DNA from: a virus
Virus record (IMG/VR): IMGVR_UViG_3300046471_000067
Location: 1 to 41,711 of that record
Direction: 5' to 3' (one strand)
Length of the DNA stretch: 41,711 nucleotides
Shown: positions 13,045 to 19,923 of the stretch, piece after piece
Layout: each line of letters begins with the position of its first letter
How positions within the stretch are numbered: the stretch's first letter is position 1
Notes under the pieces: model-generated
Databases searched by the model: none
What the model was told of the DNA's origin: nothing
Seen by the model: the letters and a program-made list of their open reading frames with translations, nothing else
Program-made: the position numbers and the translations under genes

Positions 13045-13737
13045 ATGGCAAATCAAATTCGCGAAATTCGCAAAGCAAAAGGCCTCACGCTTGAAGAGCT
13101 AGAGGAGAAATCCGGGGTGTCCTACACCTACCTGTCGCGTATCGAGGGCGGGAAACGCGGGCTCAGCTTGGAGAACCTGATCAAGATCGCACGGGCGCTT
13201 GAGGTTGAGCCTGGGGAACTCACGAACGAGTTCAATCACGATGATCTGGAGCGCGCCGCGGAAATGCCGATCCAGCAATCTCCGAAGGCCGCCGAAGGCG
13301 ACATCGAAAACCTGACGATCGTTTCGGGGGCTGGTGGCGGCGGGATGCTTGACGTTCAGTATCGCGAAGATGGCGCGCTCGTCGATCCGGCAATGATGGA
13401 TGGCTATTGGTCGTTTCCAGAGAGCGTCAAGGCTGGGTGGCGCAACCTCGATCGAGTGAAGGCGCTGCCGGTCGTTGGAGACAGCATGGAACCTACTTTG
13501 ACGAAGGGCTCGACGGTTTTCATCGACACATCGCACACCTATCCGAATCCTGAGGATGTGTACGCTTGCGACGTCGGTGACGGGCTTGTGATCAAGCGCC
13601 TGAAGCTCGTTCCGCGTTCCGACAAGATCCTTGTCATCTCCGACAACACCGAGCGGTATGGGGCACCGGACGAGCTGCTACGTGAAGAGGTTCGGGTCTA
13701 CGGGCGGGTGGTCGCCTGGTTCCAGTGGAGGGGTTGA
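13045..13737 (+). CDS. CI-type repressor (XRE domain plus LexA/S24 peptidase)
   Basis: Maintains lysogeny and is likely cleaved by RecA-dependent self-proteolysis. N-terminal HTH (residues 3-58: IREIRKAKGLTLEELEEKSGV... YLSRIEGGKRG). C-terminal peptidase: VVGDSMEP with nucleophile Ser147 and general base Lys184 (VIKRLKL). A cleavage-type Ala-Gly pair lies at 96-97 in a Gly-rich linker. 230 residues is normal. No ribosome site precedes the ATG, and the start overlaps a TGGCA half-site, so the message may be leaderless. Divergent from the Cro-like gene; the membrane-protein gene follows without a gap. Confidence 0.95.
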   Translation: MANQIREIRKAKGLTLEELEEKSGVSYTYLSRIEGGKRGLSLENLIKIARALEVEPGELTNEFNHDDLERAAEMPIQQSPKAAEGDIENLTIVSGAGGGGMLDVQYREDGALVDPAMMDGYWSFPESVKAGWRNLDRVKALPVVGDSMEPTLTKGSTVFIDTSHTYPNPEDVYACDVGDGLVIKRLKLVPRSDKILVISDNTERYGAPDELLREEVRVYGRVVAWFQWRG

Positions 13738-14202
13738 ATGCTTGCTTTTATGGGGTCTTGGCCGACGTGGCTGGTTTACGCTGTTGTTGGGGGAATTTGT
13801 GGGGCCGTGGGCGGGGCCCTTGGCAGCTTAGCGGGGAAACACCAGAAGCTTAGGACTATCCTAGTCGTCGTCGGCTTCGTGTCATCGAGATACGTTACCG
13901 AGTTACTGGTCTTGCCGCAGGTCGAAAACGACGTGGCAAATGCAGGCCTTCCGAAAGCTATCGACGATGTAACCACCCTTGAGAGGGTGGCAATGAGCGG
14001 GAAAGCAGTTCGCTATTTCTTCCGCCTCGACGACAAGGTTCCGTTCATGGAAGGGCCCGCGATGAAATCAGTTCTTGGCCCTAACTCGTGCACGTTTTGG
14101 AAACAGAAATTTCAGTCTGGGCAGTTCACCCTGGCGGTATATGATTACACCTTCAAAGATGGAAAATCATCCTTCACAATGGACCCATCCGACTGCCCTT
14201 GA
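13738..14202 (+). CDS. Repressor-linked glycine-zipper membrane protein
   Basis: 154 residues, not recognised. It begins at the base after the repressor stop, so it is expressed in the lysogen. Residues about 8-32 form a membrane helix with a glycine-zipper (WLVYAVVGGICGAVGGALGS), and residues about 38-58 form a second helix (LRTILVVVGFVSSRYVTELLVL). The remaining 95 residues are a soluble domain (KAVRYFFRLDDKVPF, FTLAVYDYTFKDGKSSF). Two Cys (SCTFWK; SDCP) could pair if exported. By position it is a candidate superinfection-exclusion or lysogenic-conversion factor (compare the lambda rex location); this is inference. Confidence 0.85.
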   Translation: MLAFMGSWPTWLVYAVVGGICGAVGGALGSLAGKHQKLRTILVVVGFVSSRYVTELLVLPQVENDVANAGLPKAIDDVTTLERVAMSGKAVRYFFRLDDKVPFMEGPAMKSVLGPNSCTFWKQKFQSGQFTLAVYDYTFKDGKSSFTMDPSDCP

Positions 14203-14257
14203 TGGGTAAGTCGCCACCATTCTAACAACTACCCTCAGAGCAAGTATCTTCTACAAG

Positions 14258-14287
14258 AGATAAACCTTTAGAAATTCAGCTTTATCT
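14258..14287. terminator. AT-rich inverted repeat between convergent genes
   Basis: AGATAAA (14258-14264) and TTTATCT (14281-14287) pair around a 16-base loop between two convergent genes. It could stop rightward transcription of the repressor operon, but no T-run follows. Weak call. Confidence 0.35.
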
Positions 14288-14291
14288 ATTG

Positions 14292-14339
14292 GACCCGCAA
14301 ATCTGCGACCCTACAGACCCGCAGATTTGCGACCCTAGC
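14292..14339. repeat. Two tandem 24-bp repeats forming a 12-bp inverted repeat
   Basis: Units 14292-14315 and 14316-14339 differ at four positions. The core CGCAAATCTGCG (14296-14307) of the first is the exact reverse complement of CGCAGATTTGCG (14320-14331) of the second, so the pair is both a direct and an inverted repeat, giving a 12-bp stem and 12-base loop. It sits at the 3' end of the leftward gene 14335-14652. Terminator, protein-binding site and small iteron are all possible. Confidence 0.75.
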
Positions 14340-14652
14340 TGAAATCGAACGGCATTCTGATGTAGTAAACGTTCGGCTTCCGATGGTCCTTCACAACGAT
14401 CATCACCCGCTCGTCGACCAGTTCGGCGATGGCTCGAATTACCTTGTCTTCCGATACCCCTAACCGCTTCGCAATCTGCTTCTGGGTGTACCAGCAGCAT
14501 TGATCATAGCCGTTCATTTTTTTGGCCAGCCAGTAGCCGATCCTGAACGCGCGGTCTGATAGCGATTCCATCTCGCACACGTAGTCGAGCCATTTGCGGC
14601 GCTTCTCATAGAAGGCGGCCGCGCCTTCACCGTTGTCGTTTCTCTTCAGCAT
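14335..14652 (-). CDS. Winged-helix/HTH protein
   Basis: 105 residues from an ATG with AGAGGAC just upstream. ESLSDRAFRIGYWLAKKM then CWYTQKQIAKRLGVSEDKVIRAIAELVDERVMIVVKD is a helix-turn-helix with a beta wing, the pattern of MarR/replication-initiator N-terminal domains. It ends YYIRMPFDFS. It points toward the repressor operon and its start is immediately beside the right operator cluster, so it may be repressor-controlled and have a regulatory job (antirepressor, replication protein or late switch). Confidence 0.75.
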   Translation of the reverse strand: MLKRNDNGEGAAAFYEKRRKWLDYVCEMESLSDRAFRIGYWLAKKMNGYDQCCWYTQKQIAKRLGVSEDKVIRAIAELVDERVMIVVKDHRKPNVYYIRMPFDFS

Positions 14653-14661
14653 GTCCTCTTG

Positions 14662-14727
14662 TGCCACACGGCAAATAATTTTGCCAGATGGCATTTTGCC
14701 ACTTGTCAATCTTTTTGCCAGATGGCA
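14662..14727. promoter_or_regulatory. Right operator cluster, four sites
   Basis: Four 12-bp imperfect palindromes of the same TGCCA-NN-TGGCA type as the left cluster: TGCCACACGGCA (14662-14673), TGCCAGATGGCA (14682-14693, perfect half-sites), TGCCACTTGTCA (14697-14708), TGCCAGATGGCA (14716-14727, perfect half-sites). The spacing of the middle two centres is 15 bp in both clusters. These lie between the leftward winged-helix gene and the rightward early operon. Confidence 0.87.
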
Positions 14728-14731
14728 TATT
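14703..14731 (+). promoter_or_regulatory. Rightward early promoter (PR-like)
   Basis: TTGTCA (14703-14708), a 17-base spacer and CATATT (14726-14731) make a sigma-70-like promoter pointing into the early right operon. Its -35 overlaps operator site 3 and its spacer and -10 overlap site 4, so bound repressor would block it. On the minus strand the same bases read TTGACA. Confidence 0.6.
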
Positions 14732-14934
14732 CATTCTCGTAGACAGCGACCACGAAGAAGCCCCGGCGGATCTGGATCGCGGTGAAACGCAGAGTGACAG
14801 TCACTCCGACATGGAGGCGGTCATGTGAACAGAAGCTCGCAGATAGCGGTGGGGCGCGAGCCTCGAACAACCCAACCGCCACACACCCCGCCGATCCCAA
14901 CACAGTCGGATAAGCGGGTAGAGGAGATGGGAAG
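14732..14934 (+). other. Leader of the early right operon, no clear gene
   Basis: About 200 bases between the promoter and the first supported ribosome site. Only very short frames occur. A minus-strand GTG frame (14706-14804, 32 residues) is possible but overlaps operators and is not counted. Confidence 0.4.
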
Positions 14935-15138
14935 ATGGCAACTCCATTCACGCCGTTCGTAGAATTCGCAGACATGGACGAGGACGAAGTCCTTGAATGG
15001 GCTGAGCAAGCCGTGAACGAGATTTTGCGCCTTCGAAAGTTCGAAGCTTTAATCGAATCGCTGGGGAACGTTCTGGATAAGAGCGCCTACTCTGAGCGGG
15101 AAATCGCCAGAGCTGCCAAAGAATTCATCTCGGCCTGA
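14935..15138 (+). CDS. Small acidic protein, first gene of the right operon
   Basis: 67 residues, rich in Glu and Asp (DMDEDEVLEWAEQAVNEIL) and then helical (KFEALIESLGNVL, YSEREIARAAKEFI). A GGAG lies eight bases before the ATG. Not recognised. Being first behind the operator-controlled promoter, it would be among the earliest products, a position used by small host-modulating proteins in other phages. Function unknown. Confidence 0.75.
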   Translation: MATPFTPFVEFADMDEDEVLEWAEQAVNEILRLRKFEALIESLGNVLDKSAYSEREIARAAKEFISA

Positions 15139-15207
15139 ACCCCTTCGGCATCAGCCCTTCACTGCGGCTGATTTCGAATGTGTTCTCCAGATCGAAGGAT
15201 GAGGGCA

Positions 15208-15501
15208 ATGACCACGTATTTCGACAGCATCATCGAGGCAGCCCAGAAGGCCCGCGCTCAGTATTCGGTTCTCGGTCGCCAGTCTGACAACGCCGAAGTT
15301 CTCAAGGAGCTTTCGGTTGAACTGGTGACGGCGATTGCTGGCCTCGTCCACCGCGCAGGCGGCGACAACGATTATCTGGAGCCTTGGGTCGAAGGCGTGT
15401 CCGACGACATCGACCGGTGCTTCCTTTCCATGAACGCCAGACCTGTTGGCCACAGCGCCGCAGCTCGTCTTGAGCGTCACTTTTCCCAAGCCGCGGAGTA
15501 A
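15208..15501 (+). CDS. Small hypothetical helical protein
   Basis: 97 residues starting at the ATG after GAGGGCA; two upstream in-frame ATGs give longer forms without better sites. Helical pattern (MTTYFDSIIEAAQKARAQYSVL, KELSVELVTAIAGLVHRA), acidic patch DNDYLEPWVEG. No known domain. Followed after seven bases by the next gene's ATG. Confidence 0.72.
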   Translation: MTTYFDSIIEAAQKARAQYSVLGRQSDNAEVLKELSVELVTAIAGLVHRAGGDNDYLEPWVEGVSDDIDRCFLSMNARPVGHSAAARLERHFSQAAE

Positions 15502-15508
15502 CCTAACG

Positions 15509-15913
15509 ATGCATAGCGACGAGATCAAAAACTCCCTGTCACTCCTGGTCACGAAGATGCTTGCTAAAGGCGTCATCCGACCTGATGTCGCGCTTATCTG
15601 GAATGCAAACGCCGAACCTGCCTTGATGCTTCAAGAAGCTCGCGCCGGCGAAGCATACCTCCACGACACCCTCCATTACGGGGAAGGCAGCACCTTCGAT
15701 GCTATCTTCTCGAGTTGTTTTTCTTTCATCGAAAAGCTTCCTTCGCCTGAAGAAAAGCGGATGAAGAATTTCATGAAGGCGGTTGCCACCGCAATTGAGG
15801 TAGGCCGCGCCAGCGACATCGATGTCGAGTTCCTGAACCCGCTTCAGGGCATGATGAAGAAGCTTTCGGACAATATCATCACGGACCAGCGTGCATCGGC
15901 AGGTGCAGCATGA
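15509..15913 (+). CDS. Hypothetical early protein
   Basis: 134 residues. Start chosen at ATG with GGAG ten bases upstream; the frame extends farther but into the previous gene. Contains IKNSLSLLVTKMLAKGVIRPD, EARAGEAYLHDTL and a helical C-terminus (KRMKNFMKAVATAIEVGR). Not recognised. Its end overlaps the next gene as ATGA. Confidence 0.72.
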   Translation: MHSDEIKNSLSLLVTKMLAKGVIRPDVALIWNANAEPALMLQEARAGEAYLHDTLHYGEGSTFDAIFSSCFSFIEKLPSPEEKRMKNFMKAVATAIEVGRASDIDVEFLNPLQGMMKKLSDNIITDQRASAGAA

Positions 15914-16143
15914 GCCGTTGTGACCTCCGCACCTACCTTGAATGCGCCTGCCCTGCAGGTCGCTGCCACCAGCAGCCCCAGACACGCGCTCCGGTATCCA
16001 CGCCCTCGCTTGGCGTGACCCTCTCCGCCGCAATCGTATGCGGCGCGATCATCGCTTTCATCGTCTTCGTATCGGTCCCGAGTGCCAAGGCCGAGTTCCA
16101 CCGTCAAGCTCTCGAAAATCAGGAGAATATTTCTCATGTCTGA
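15910..16143 (+). CDS. Small single-span membrane protein
   Basis: 77 residues. Cys-rich beginning (MSRCDLRTYLECACPAGRC), then one membrane helix (LSAAIVCGAIIAFIVFVSVP) and a short tail KAEFHRQALENQENISHV. The four Cys within residues 4-19 could bind metal on the cytoplasmic face. Overlaps upstream (ATGA) and downstream genes. Function unknown. Confidence 0.65.
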   Translation: MSRCDLRTYLECACPAGRCHQQPQTRAPVSTPSLGVTLSAAIVCGAIIAFIVFVSVPSAKAEFHRQALENQENISHV

Positions 16144-17173
16144 ACAGTCAATCGGCGCCCTTGCGGCAAAAATCGTCAACCCGTGGGCTTGGTACCAGGC
16201 GGCGCTGAAGAATCCGGCTGCGATCGGCAAGACGCTGCTCATCCATGAGGATGAACCCCAGCAGGGATATTATCGGGCCAAGAACCGCGACAAGGCGTTC
16301 GAGCCGGTAGGGATCTTCTATCCAGAGGATTCGGATCAGCTCGTGGCCTACCGCAATGGCAAAGAGGTCATCCCCGATACGATCTGGACGTTCGCCTGCC
16401 GTCATCCCGTGACCTATCAGGCATACCTCGACGCTCTGGAAGGCAAGGGCTGGCCTGACGATGACAAGGTCGTGGCTGCCCAGATAGCATCCCCGGCGCC
16501 CGAGCCGACCGTCGGAGACAACTCCGGCGAAGTATCCGAAACTGAAACCATCGCCGATCAGATCGAAGCCGCGCTTGCCGGCATGAAGGCATACGAGACG
16601 ATCACCGATGACAAGACGGCCGGTAAGGCGCTGTCGCTCCGCAATCGTCTGAACGAGCTTTCCCGCGATGCTGACAAGATCCGTACCCGCGAAAAGGAAC
16701 CGCACCTAGAAGCTGGCAAGGCCGTCGATGCCAAGTGGCAGCCACTAGTGAAGAAGGCTAAGGCTGGCGCAGACACCGTGCGCGATGCGATCGGCGCATG
16801 GGAAACCGTCAAGCTGCAGCAACGCCGGGCTGAAGAGAAGCGGGTCGAAGACGAGCGCCGAGCCGAAGAGGCCCGCCTTGCCGCACTGCGCCCCGCCGAC
16901 GCGCCTGACGGTGAGACTGCTGTTATGGAAGCCCCGAAGGTCGAAGTGCAGCCTGACGTCGCGCCTAGCACGGTTCGCGCCTCCTACGGCAAGGCGGCTA
17001 GCGTCTCGGCGAAGACCGTCGTCGACGAGGTCAAGGATTGGACCGAACTCGCGGTCTACATGTCCAGCCACAAGGAAGCACAAGATCTGCTTCTGAATCT
17101 GGCTCAGCGCGCGATCGATGCCGGTCGCACGGTACCGGGCATCACGACCAAAGAAATCGCGGCGGTGCGCTGA
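16136..17173 (+). CDS. Coiled-coil protein of the recombination block
   Basis: 345 residues from the ATG with AGGAG about ten bases upstream. A globular N-terminal part (about 1-115), an acidic linker (PAPEPTVGDNSGEVSETET), a long charged coiled coil (about 125-270, with VKLQQRRAEEKRVEDERRAE) and a C-terminal part (ATL-type helices ending AGRTVPGITTKEIAAVR). I do not know the family, but similar coiled-coil proteins often precede Bet/RecT in phages. Role perhaps as scaffold or DNA partner of the annealing system. Confidence 0.8.
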   Translation: MSEQSIGALAAKIVNPWAWYQAALKNPAAIGKTLLIHEDEPQQGYYRAKNRDKAFEPVGIFYPEDSDQLVAYRNGKEVIPDTIWTFACRHPVTYQAYLDALEGKGWPDDDKVVAAQIASPAPEPTVGDNSGEVSETETIADQIEAALAGMKAYETITDDKTAGKALSLRNRLNELSRDADKIRTREKEPHLEAGKAVDAKWQPLVKKAKAGADTVRDAIGAWETVKLQQRRAEEKRVEDERRAEEARLAALRPADAPDGETAVMEAPKVEVQPDVAPSTVRASYGKAASVSAKTVVDEVKDWTELAVYMSSHKEAQDLLLNLAQRAIDAGRTVPGITTKEIAAVR

Positions 17174-17349
17174 TGTTGGTCCGTCTCTTCCTCATTCTCT
17201 TCACCCCGCCATTCATGGTCTGGGTGTTCCTCGCCGAACTGTGGAGCGAGGTGAAAAGCGCGCCTTGGTACGCCTGGATGGAATGCCGCATCGAATTCGA
17301 CGCCGTGCGCCGCGCGTGGCGAACCAAAACCCTGAACATCAAGGATTGA
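17173..17349 (+). CDS. 58-residue single-span membrane protein
   Basis: The ATG shares its first base with the upstream stop (TGATG). One N-terminal hydrophobic helix (MLVRLFLILFTPPFMVWVFL) and a Trp-rich interface-like tail (ELWSEVKSAPWYAWM), then basic (RRAWRTKT). Not recognised; possibly a small inhibitor or membrane anchor. Confidence 0.7.
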   Translation: MLVRLFLILFTPPFMVWVFLAELWSEVKSAPWYAWMECRIEFDAVRRAWRTKTLNIKD

Positions 17350-17352
17350 CCG

Positions 17353-17619
17353 ATGACCGATTTGCTCACCACCGCACGCCTCGTCGCTGCCATCAAGTTC
17401 AAGTGGCAGAAGGGCGATGACACCAAGACCTATGACTACTTCGTTCCCCATGGCCTCGAACTGGCGCCAGGCGACAAGGTGATCGTCGAGACGACACGTG
17501 GCGAGAACACCGTCGAGGTCGTTGAGATCAAAACGGAATCTGAATTGGCCGCGAAGGCAATCCTTCGCCTAGCGCCGCCAGAGCCCGAAAAGGCGCCAGC
17601 TGGCGAAATGGATTTCTGA
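17353..17619 (+). CDS. Small beta-barrel-like protein with acidic tail
   Basis: 88 residues. TYDYFVPHGLELAPGDKVIVETTRGENTVEVVEI is the pattern of a small OB- or PriA-N-terminal-like barrel, in which G-D-x-V precedes a charged loop and a V-V strand. It ends GEMDF, recalling the acidic-hydrophobic tip of SSB proteins that recruits partners; this likeness is short and may be chance. Located directly before the Bet gene pair, so a single-stranded DNA role is plausible but unproven. Confidence 0.75.
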   Translation: MTDLLTTARLVAAIKFKWQKGDDTKTYDYFVPHGLELAPGDKVIVETTRGENTVEVVEIKTESELAAKAILRLAPPEPEKAPAGEMDF

Positions 17620-17822
17620 TGACGAAGAGGACGTGGGAGCCCGGGCGCAAGTTGTCGCCGGTGGAAGCACTGACCGAAATCGCGCTCGGGCACCCCGTCT
17701 TCTACCGCCACAAATGGACGCACAACGGATGGGCGCGAGGCTGGCAGATCGCAATGGTGATCGGATCGGCAAACGGCGGCTTCATCTTCGAGGCTAAGAA
17801 AATTCAAGAGGTTGAGCAATGA
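17619..17822 (+). CDS. Small hypothetical protein
   Basis: 67 residues, starting with an ATG overlapping the upstream stop (TGATG). Basic N-terminal (MTKRTWEPGRK) then SPVEALTEIALGHPVFYRH and beta-like WQIAMVIGSANGGFIFEA. Looks like a DUF2829-type small domain in size and Trp pattern, but I cannot confirm. It overlaps the Bet start as ATGA. Confidence 0.72.
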   Translation: MTKRTWEPGRKLSPVEALTEIALGHPVFYRHKWTHNGWARGWQIAMVIGSANGGFIFEAKKIQEVEQ

Positions 17823-18694
17823 ACGCTATCACGAAGACTGAACCGCCCAAGGCGTCCCTGATCGCCACCATGGCCGCGAAGTTCAACATGGAGCCGAAGG
17901 CCTTCGAGGCCACGGTTCGCGCCACGGTCATGCCGGAGCGACACACCAACGAGCAGTTCGCAGCTTTGATGATGGTCGCCAAGGAATACGACCTGAACCC
18001 CTTGCTGAAGGAGATCTATGCCTTCCCGGCCAAGGGTGGCGGCATCGTGCCGATCGTCTCGATCGACGGATGGCTGAACCTGATGAACTCGCACCCAGCC
18101 TTCGACGGCTTGGAGACCGTGTTCGACGATGATGAGAACGGCAATCCGGTCTCGTGCACCTGCAGCATCTACCGCAAGGATCGAAGCCGGCCGATCGTCG
18201 TCACCGAATACCTTTCGGAGTGCTATCGCAACACGGACCCGTGGAAGATGAAGCGCCGGATGCTTCGCCATAAGACCGTCATCCAGTGCAACCGCTATGC
18301 GTTCGGCTTCTCGGGGATCTATGACGACGACGAAGGCGCCAAGATCGCCGAGATGCGCGACGTCTCGCCACAGAAGCCTCCGGCGCCGCCGGCACCCCCC
18401 GCCGAAGAGGTCGAGGCCGCCACCGACGTCATTGATGGTGAAATCGTCGAGCACGACGATCCGGCTGTCGAGGATATAGCGGAGGCCAATGGTTCCGTCA
18501 TCGACGATACCGAGTTCTTCCAGATGCTCGAAGACGCCATGGCCATCGTTTCCGACACTGCCTCACTGGAGGAAGTCTGGACCGAGTTCGACCCGATGGC
18601 TCGCTTTGATGGCAAGTCGAATGGCGAAGTGAACCAGGGCATAGCCAAGGCGATCCGCAAGCGCGCTGAGAAGCGGATCGGCGGTGCGGCATGA
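17819..18694 (+). CDS. bet: Bet/RecT-family single-strand annealing protein
   Basis: Phage Red-beta-type recombinase that anneals complementary single strands. Recognisable blocks: FEATVRATVMPERHTNEQFAAL, AKEYDLNPLLKEIYAFPAKGGGIVPIVSIDGWL (about 60-92), DWCS-like FDDDENGNPVSCTCSIYRK and PWKMKRRMLRHKTVIQCNRYAFGF (about 141-164). A Pro-rich acidic linker (190-235) and a C-terminal helical tail follow. 291 residues is ordinary for Bet. No recognisable lambda-Exo or RecE-type nuclease gene adjoins; the host or an unidentified gene must supply the strand-resecting activity. Confidence 0.94.
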   Translation: MNAITKTEPPKASLIATMAAKFNMEPKAFEATVRATVMPERHTNEQFAALMMVAKEYDLNPLLKEIYAFPAKGGGIVPIVSIDGWLNLMNSHPAFDGLETVFDDDENGNPVSCTCSIYRKDRSRPIVVTEYLSECYRNTDPWKMKRRMLRHKTVIQCNRYAFGFSGIYDDDEGAKIAEMRDVSPQKPPAPPAPPAEEVEAATDVIDGEIVEHDDPAVEDIAEANGSVIDDTEFFQMLEDAMAIVSDTASLEEVWTEFDPMARFDGKSNGEVNQGIAKAIRKRAEKRIGGAA

Positions 18695-18987
18695 ACATCA
18701 TCGGGGAAACCAAGGACGGCTACATCGTCCAAATGACCAAGGATGAGGCGGCGCAAGCGTCCGGTTACCACAGTTCCTATTCGAATGACTGGCGTCATCT
18801 TGGCGTCGGCATCGGAACCACGATCAAGTTCACAGCTGCGATCGGATACCACTCACAGATCCGCGAGTATCAGGACGCGGCGAAGAAGTCCGCCGGTATT
18901 CTTCGCGCCCTTGCTGAAATGATCGACGGTGGCCTGCCTGAGGTCGTCATCCCTGCAGTTCCAGAACAAGAAGGGAGTGCATCATGA
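18691..18987 (+). CDS. Small hypothetical protein next to Bet
   Basis: 98 residues, overlapping the upstream stop as ATGA. Contains KDGYIVQMTKDEAAQASGYHSSY and helical part KKSAGILRALAEMIDGGLPEV. Not recognised; no membrane segment. Ends by overlapping the next gene start as ATGA. Confidence 0.72.
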   Translation: MNIIGETKDGYIVQMTKDEAAQASGYHSSYSNDWRHLGVGIGTTIKFTAAIGYHSQIREYQDAAKKSAGILRALAEMIDGGLPEVVIPAVPEQEGSAS

Positions 18988-19922
18988 CCAAGGGTGATTT
19001 TCCAGCATTGAGGATGACGATCGATGGCGGCCGGCTTGTACCGGCTGGCCCTTTCGACGCCGAGCGCCTCAACAGCTATCGCCGCGGCACTGTCGTCTAC
19101 GTCCGCTTCACTGAGGAGAAGGACCGAGTCCTCGTCCGCAAATGGTGGGCAATACTTGGCCTTGTGCTCAAGCAGTGCCAGACGCCATGGAAGAACAAGG
19201 ACGAGGCCCACGAAGCCATCAAGCTCGCGCTCGGCATTGTGAACCTGTCGAAAACCGTCGGTGGCGACTACATGTCCTATCCGAAAAGCCTGGCGGACCT
19301 CGAAGACCCCGAGCTGCAAGAAGCGCTTGAGCAGATGACCGAGCTTCTCAGCCGCATGACCGGCGTGGATGTAGCCACCCTGAAGAAGGAAACGGCATCC
19401 ATCACGGAAGAGCCTCACAATCACGAAACCGGCGAGATACTCGAAGGCGAGGTCTTGCTCCCAGAAACACCAGAATCCGACGTTGCGCCCTCTGCGTCGG
19501 ATACCGCAGGCGCCGATGACACCACGGAAGCGCCTGCAGAGGAGACTGGCACCGCCCATGAGCCGGTCTCCTCTCCCGATCCCGATGCTTCGACCCCCGC
19601 CGAAGTGTCGGACAATGCCGGCGATCCTGCCTCATCCTCATCGGGATCGCCGGCAACTGAAACCGAACGGGACGTGTTGATCCGCTTTGCACGCGATGTC
19701 CTGCCTATGGCCGCCGATACGTCCGTCTCGCCCAGCGCTCTAAAGGCCGTCGAGAAGGAGTGGGCCGAGCAGATCAAAGCGTTGTCGCCGGCCGGCATTG
19801 AGCGGGCGCGCGCGATCAGCTCTTCGATGCGGAACGTGGCGAACACGCCGTCGAAGCTTGGGAAGGTCCTCGATCACTACGCCGAGATGCTCGAATGCTC
19901 TGTTGAAGATCTGGGAGGCTGA
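18984..19922 (+). CDS. NinB/DUF1367-like recombination accessory
   Basis: 312 residues. The N-terminal 130 residues have DRVLVRKWWAILGLVLKQCQTPWKN followed by AIKLALGIVNLSKTVGG and PKSLADLEDPELQEALEQM, the pattern of NinB/DUF1367 proteins, which act near RecFOR-type recombination in some phages. A long acidic Ser/Thr/Ala/Pro linker (about 135-225) is unstructured. The C-terminal domain (about 225-312, VLPMAADTSVSPSALKAVEKEWAEQIKAL and IERARAISSSMRNVANTP) is helical. Family call moderate. Confidence 0.78.
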   Translation: MTKGDFPALRMTIDGGRLVPAGPFDAERLNSYRRGTVVYVRFTEEKDRVLVRKWWAILGLVLKQCQTPWKNKDEAHEAIKLALGIVNLSKTVGGDYMSYPKSLADLEDPELQEALEQMTELLSRMTGVDVATLKKETASITEEPHNHETGEILEGEVLLPETPESDVAPSASDTAGADDTTEAPAEETGTAHEPVSSPDPDASTPAEVSDNAGDPASSSSGSPATETERDVLIRFARDVLPMAADTSVSPSALKAVEKEWAEQIKALSPAGIERARAISSSMRNVANTPSKLGKVLDHYAEMLECSVEDLGG

Positions 19923-19923
19923 T

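Noticed and set aside
14706-14975. Leftward frame of 89 codons and a shorter GTG form (14706-14804)
   Set aside because: The long frame overlaps the supported rightward gene at 14935 and the operators; no good ribosome site. The short form has coding-like sequence but overlaps operator site 4 and cannot be distinguished from chance.
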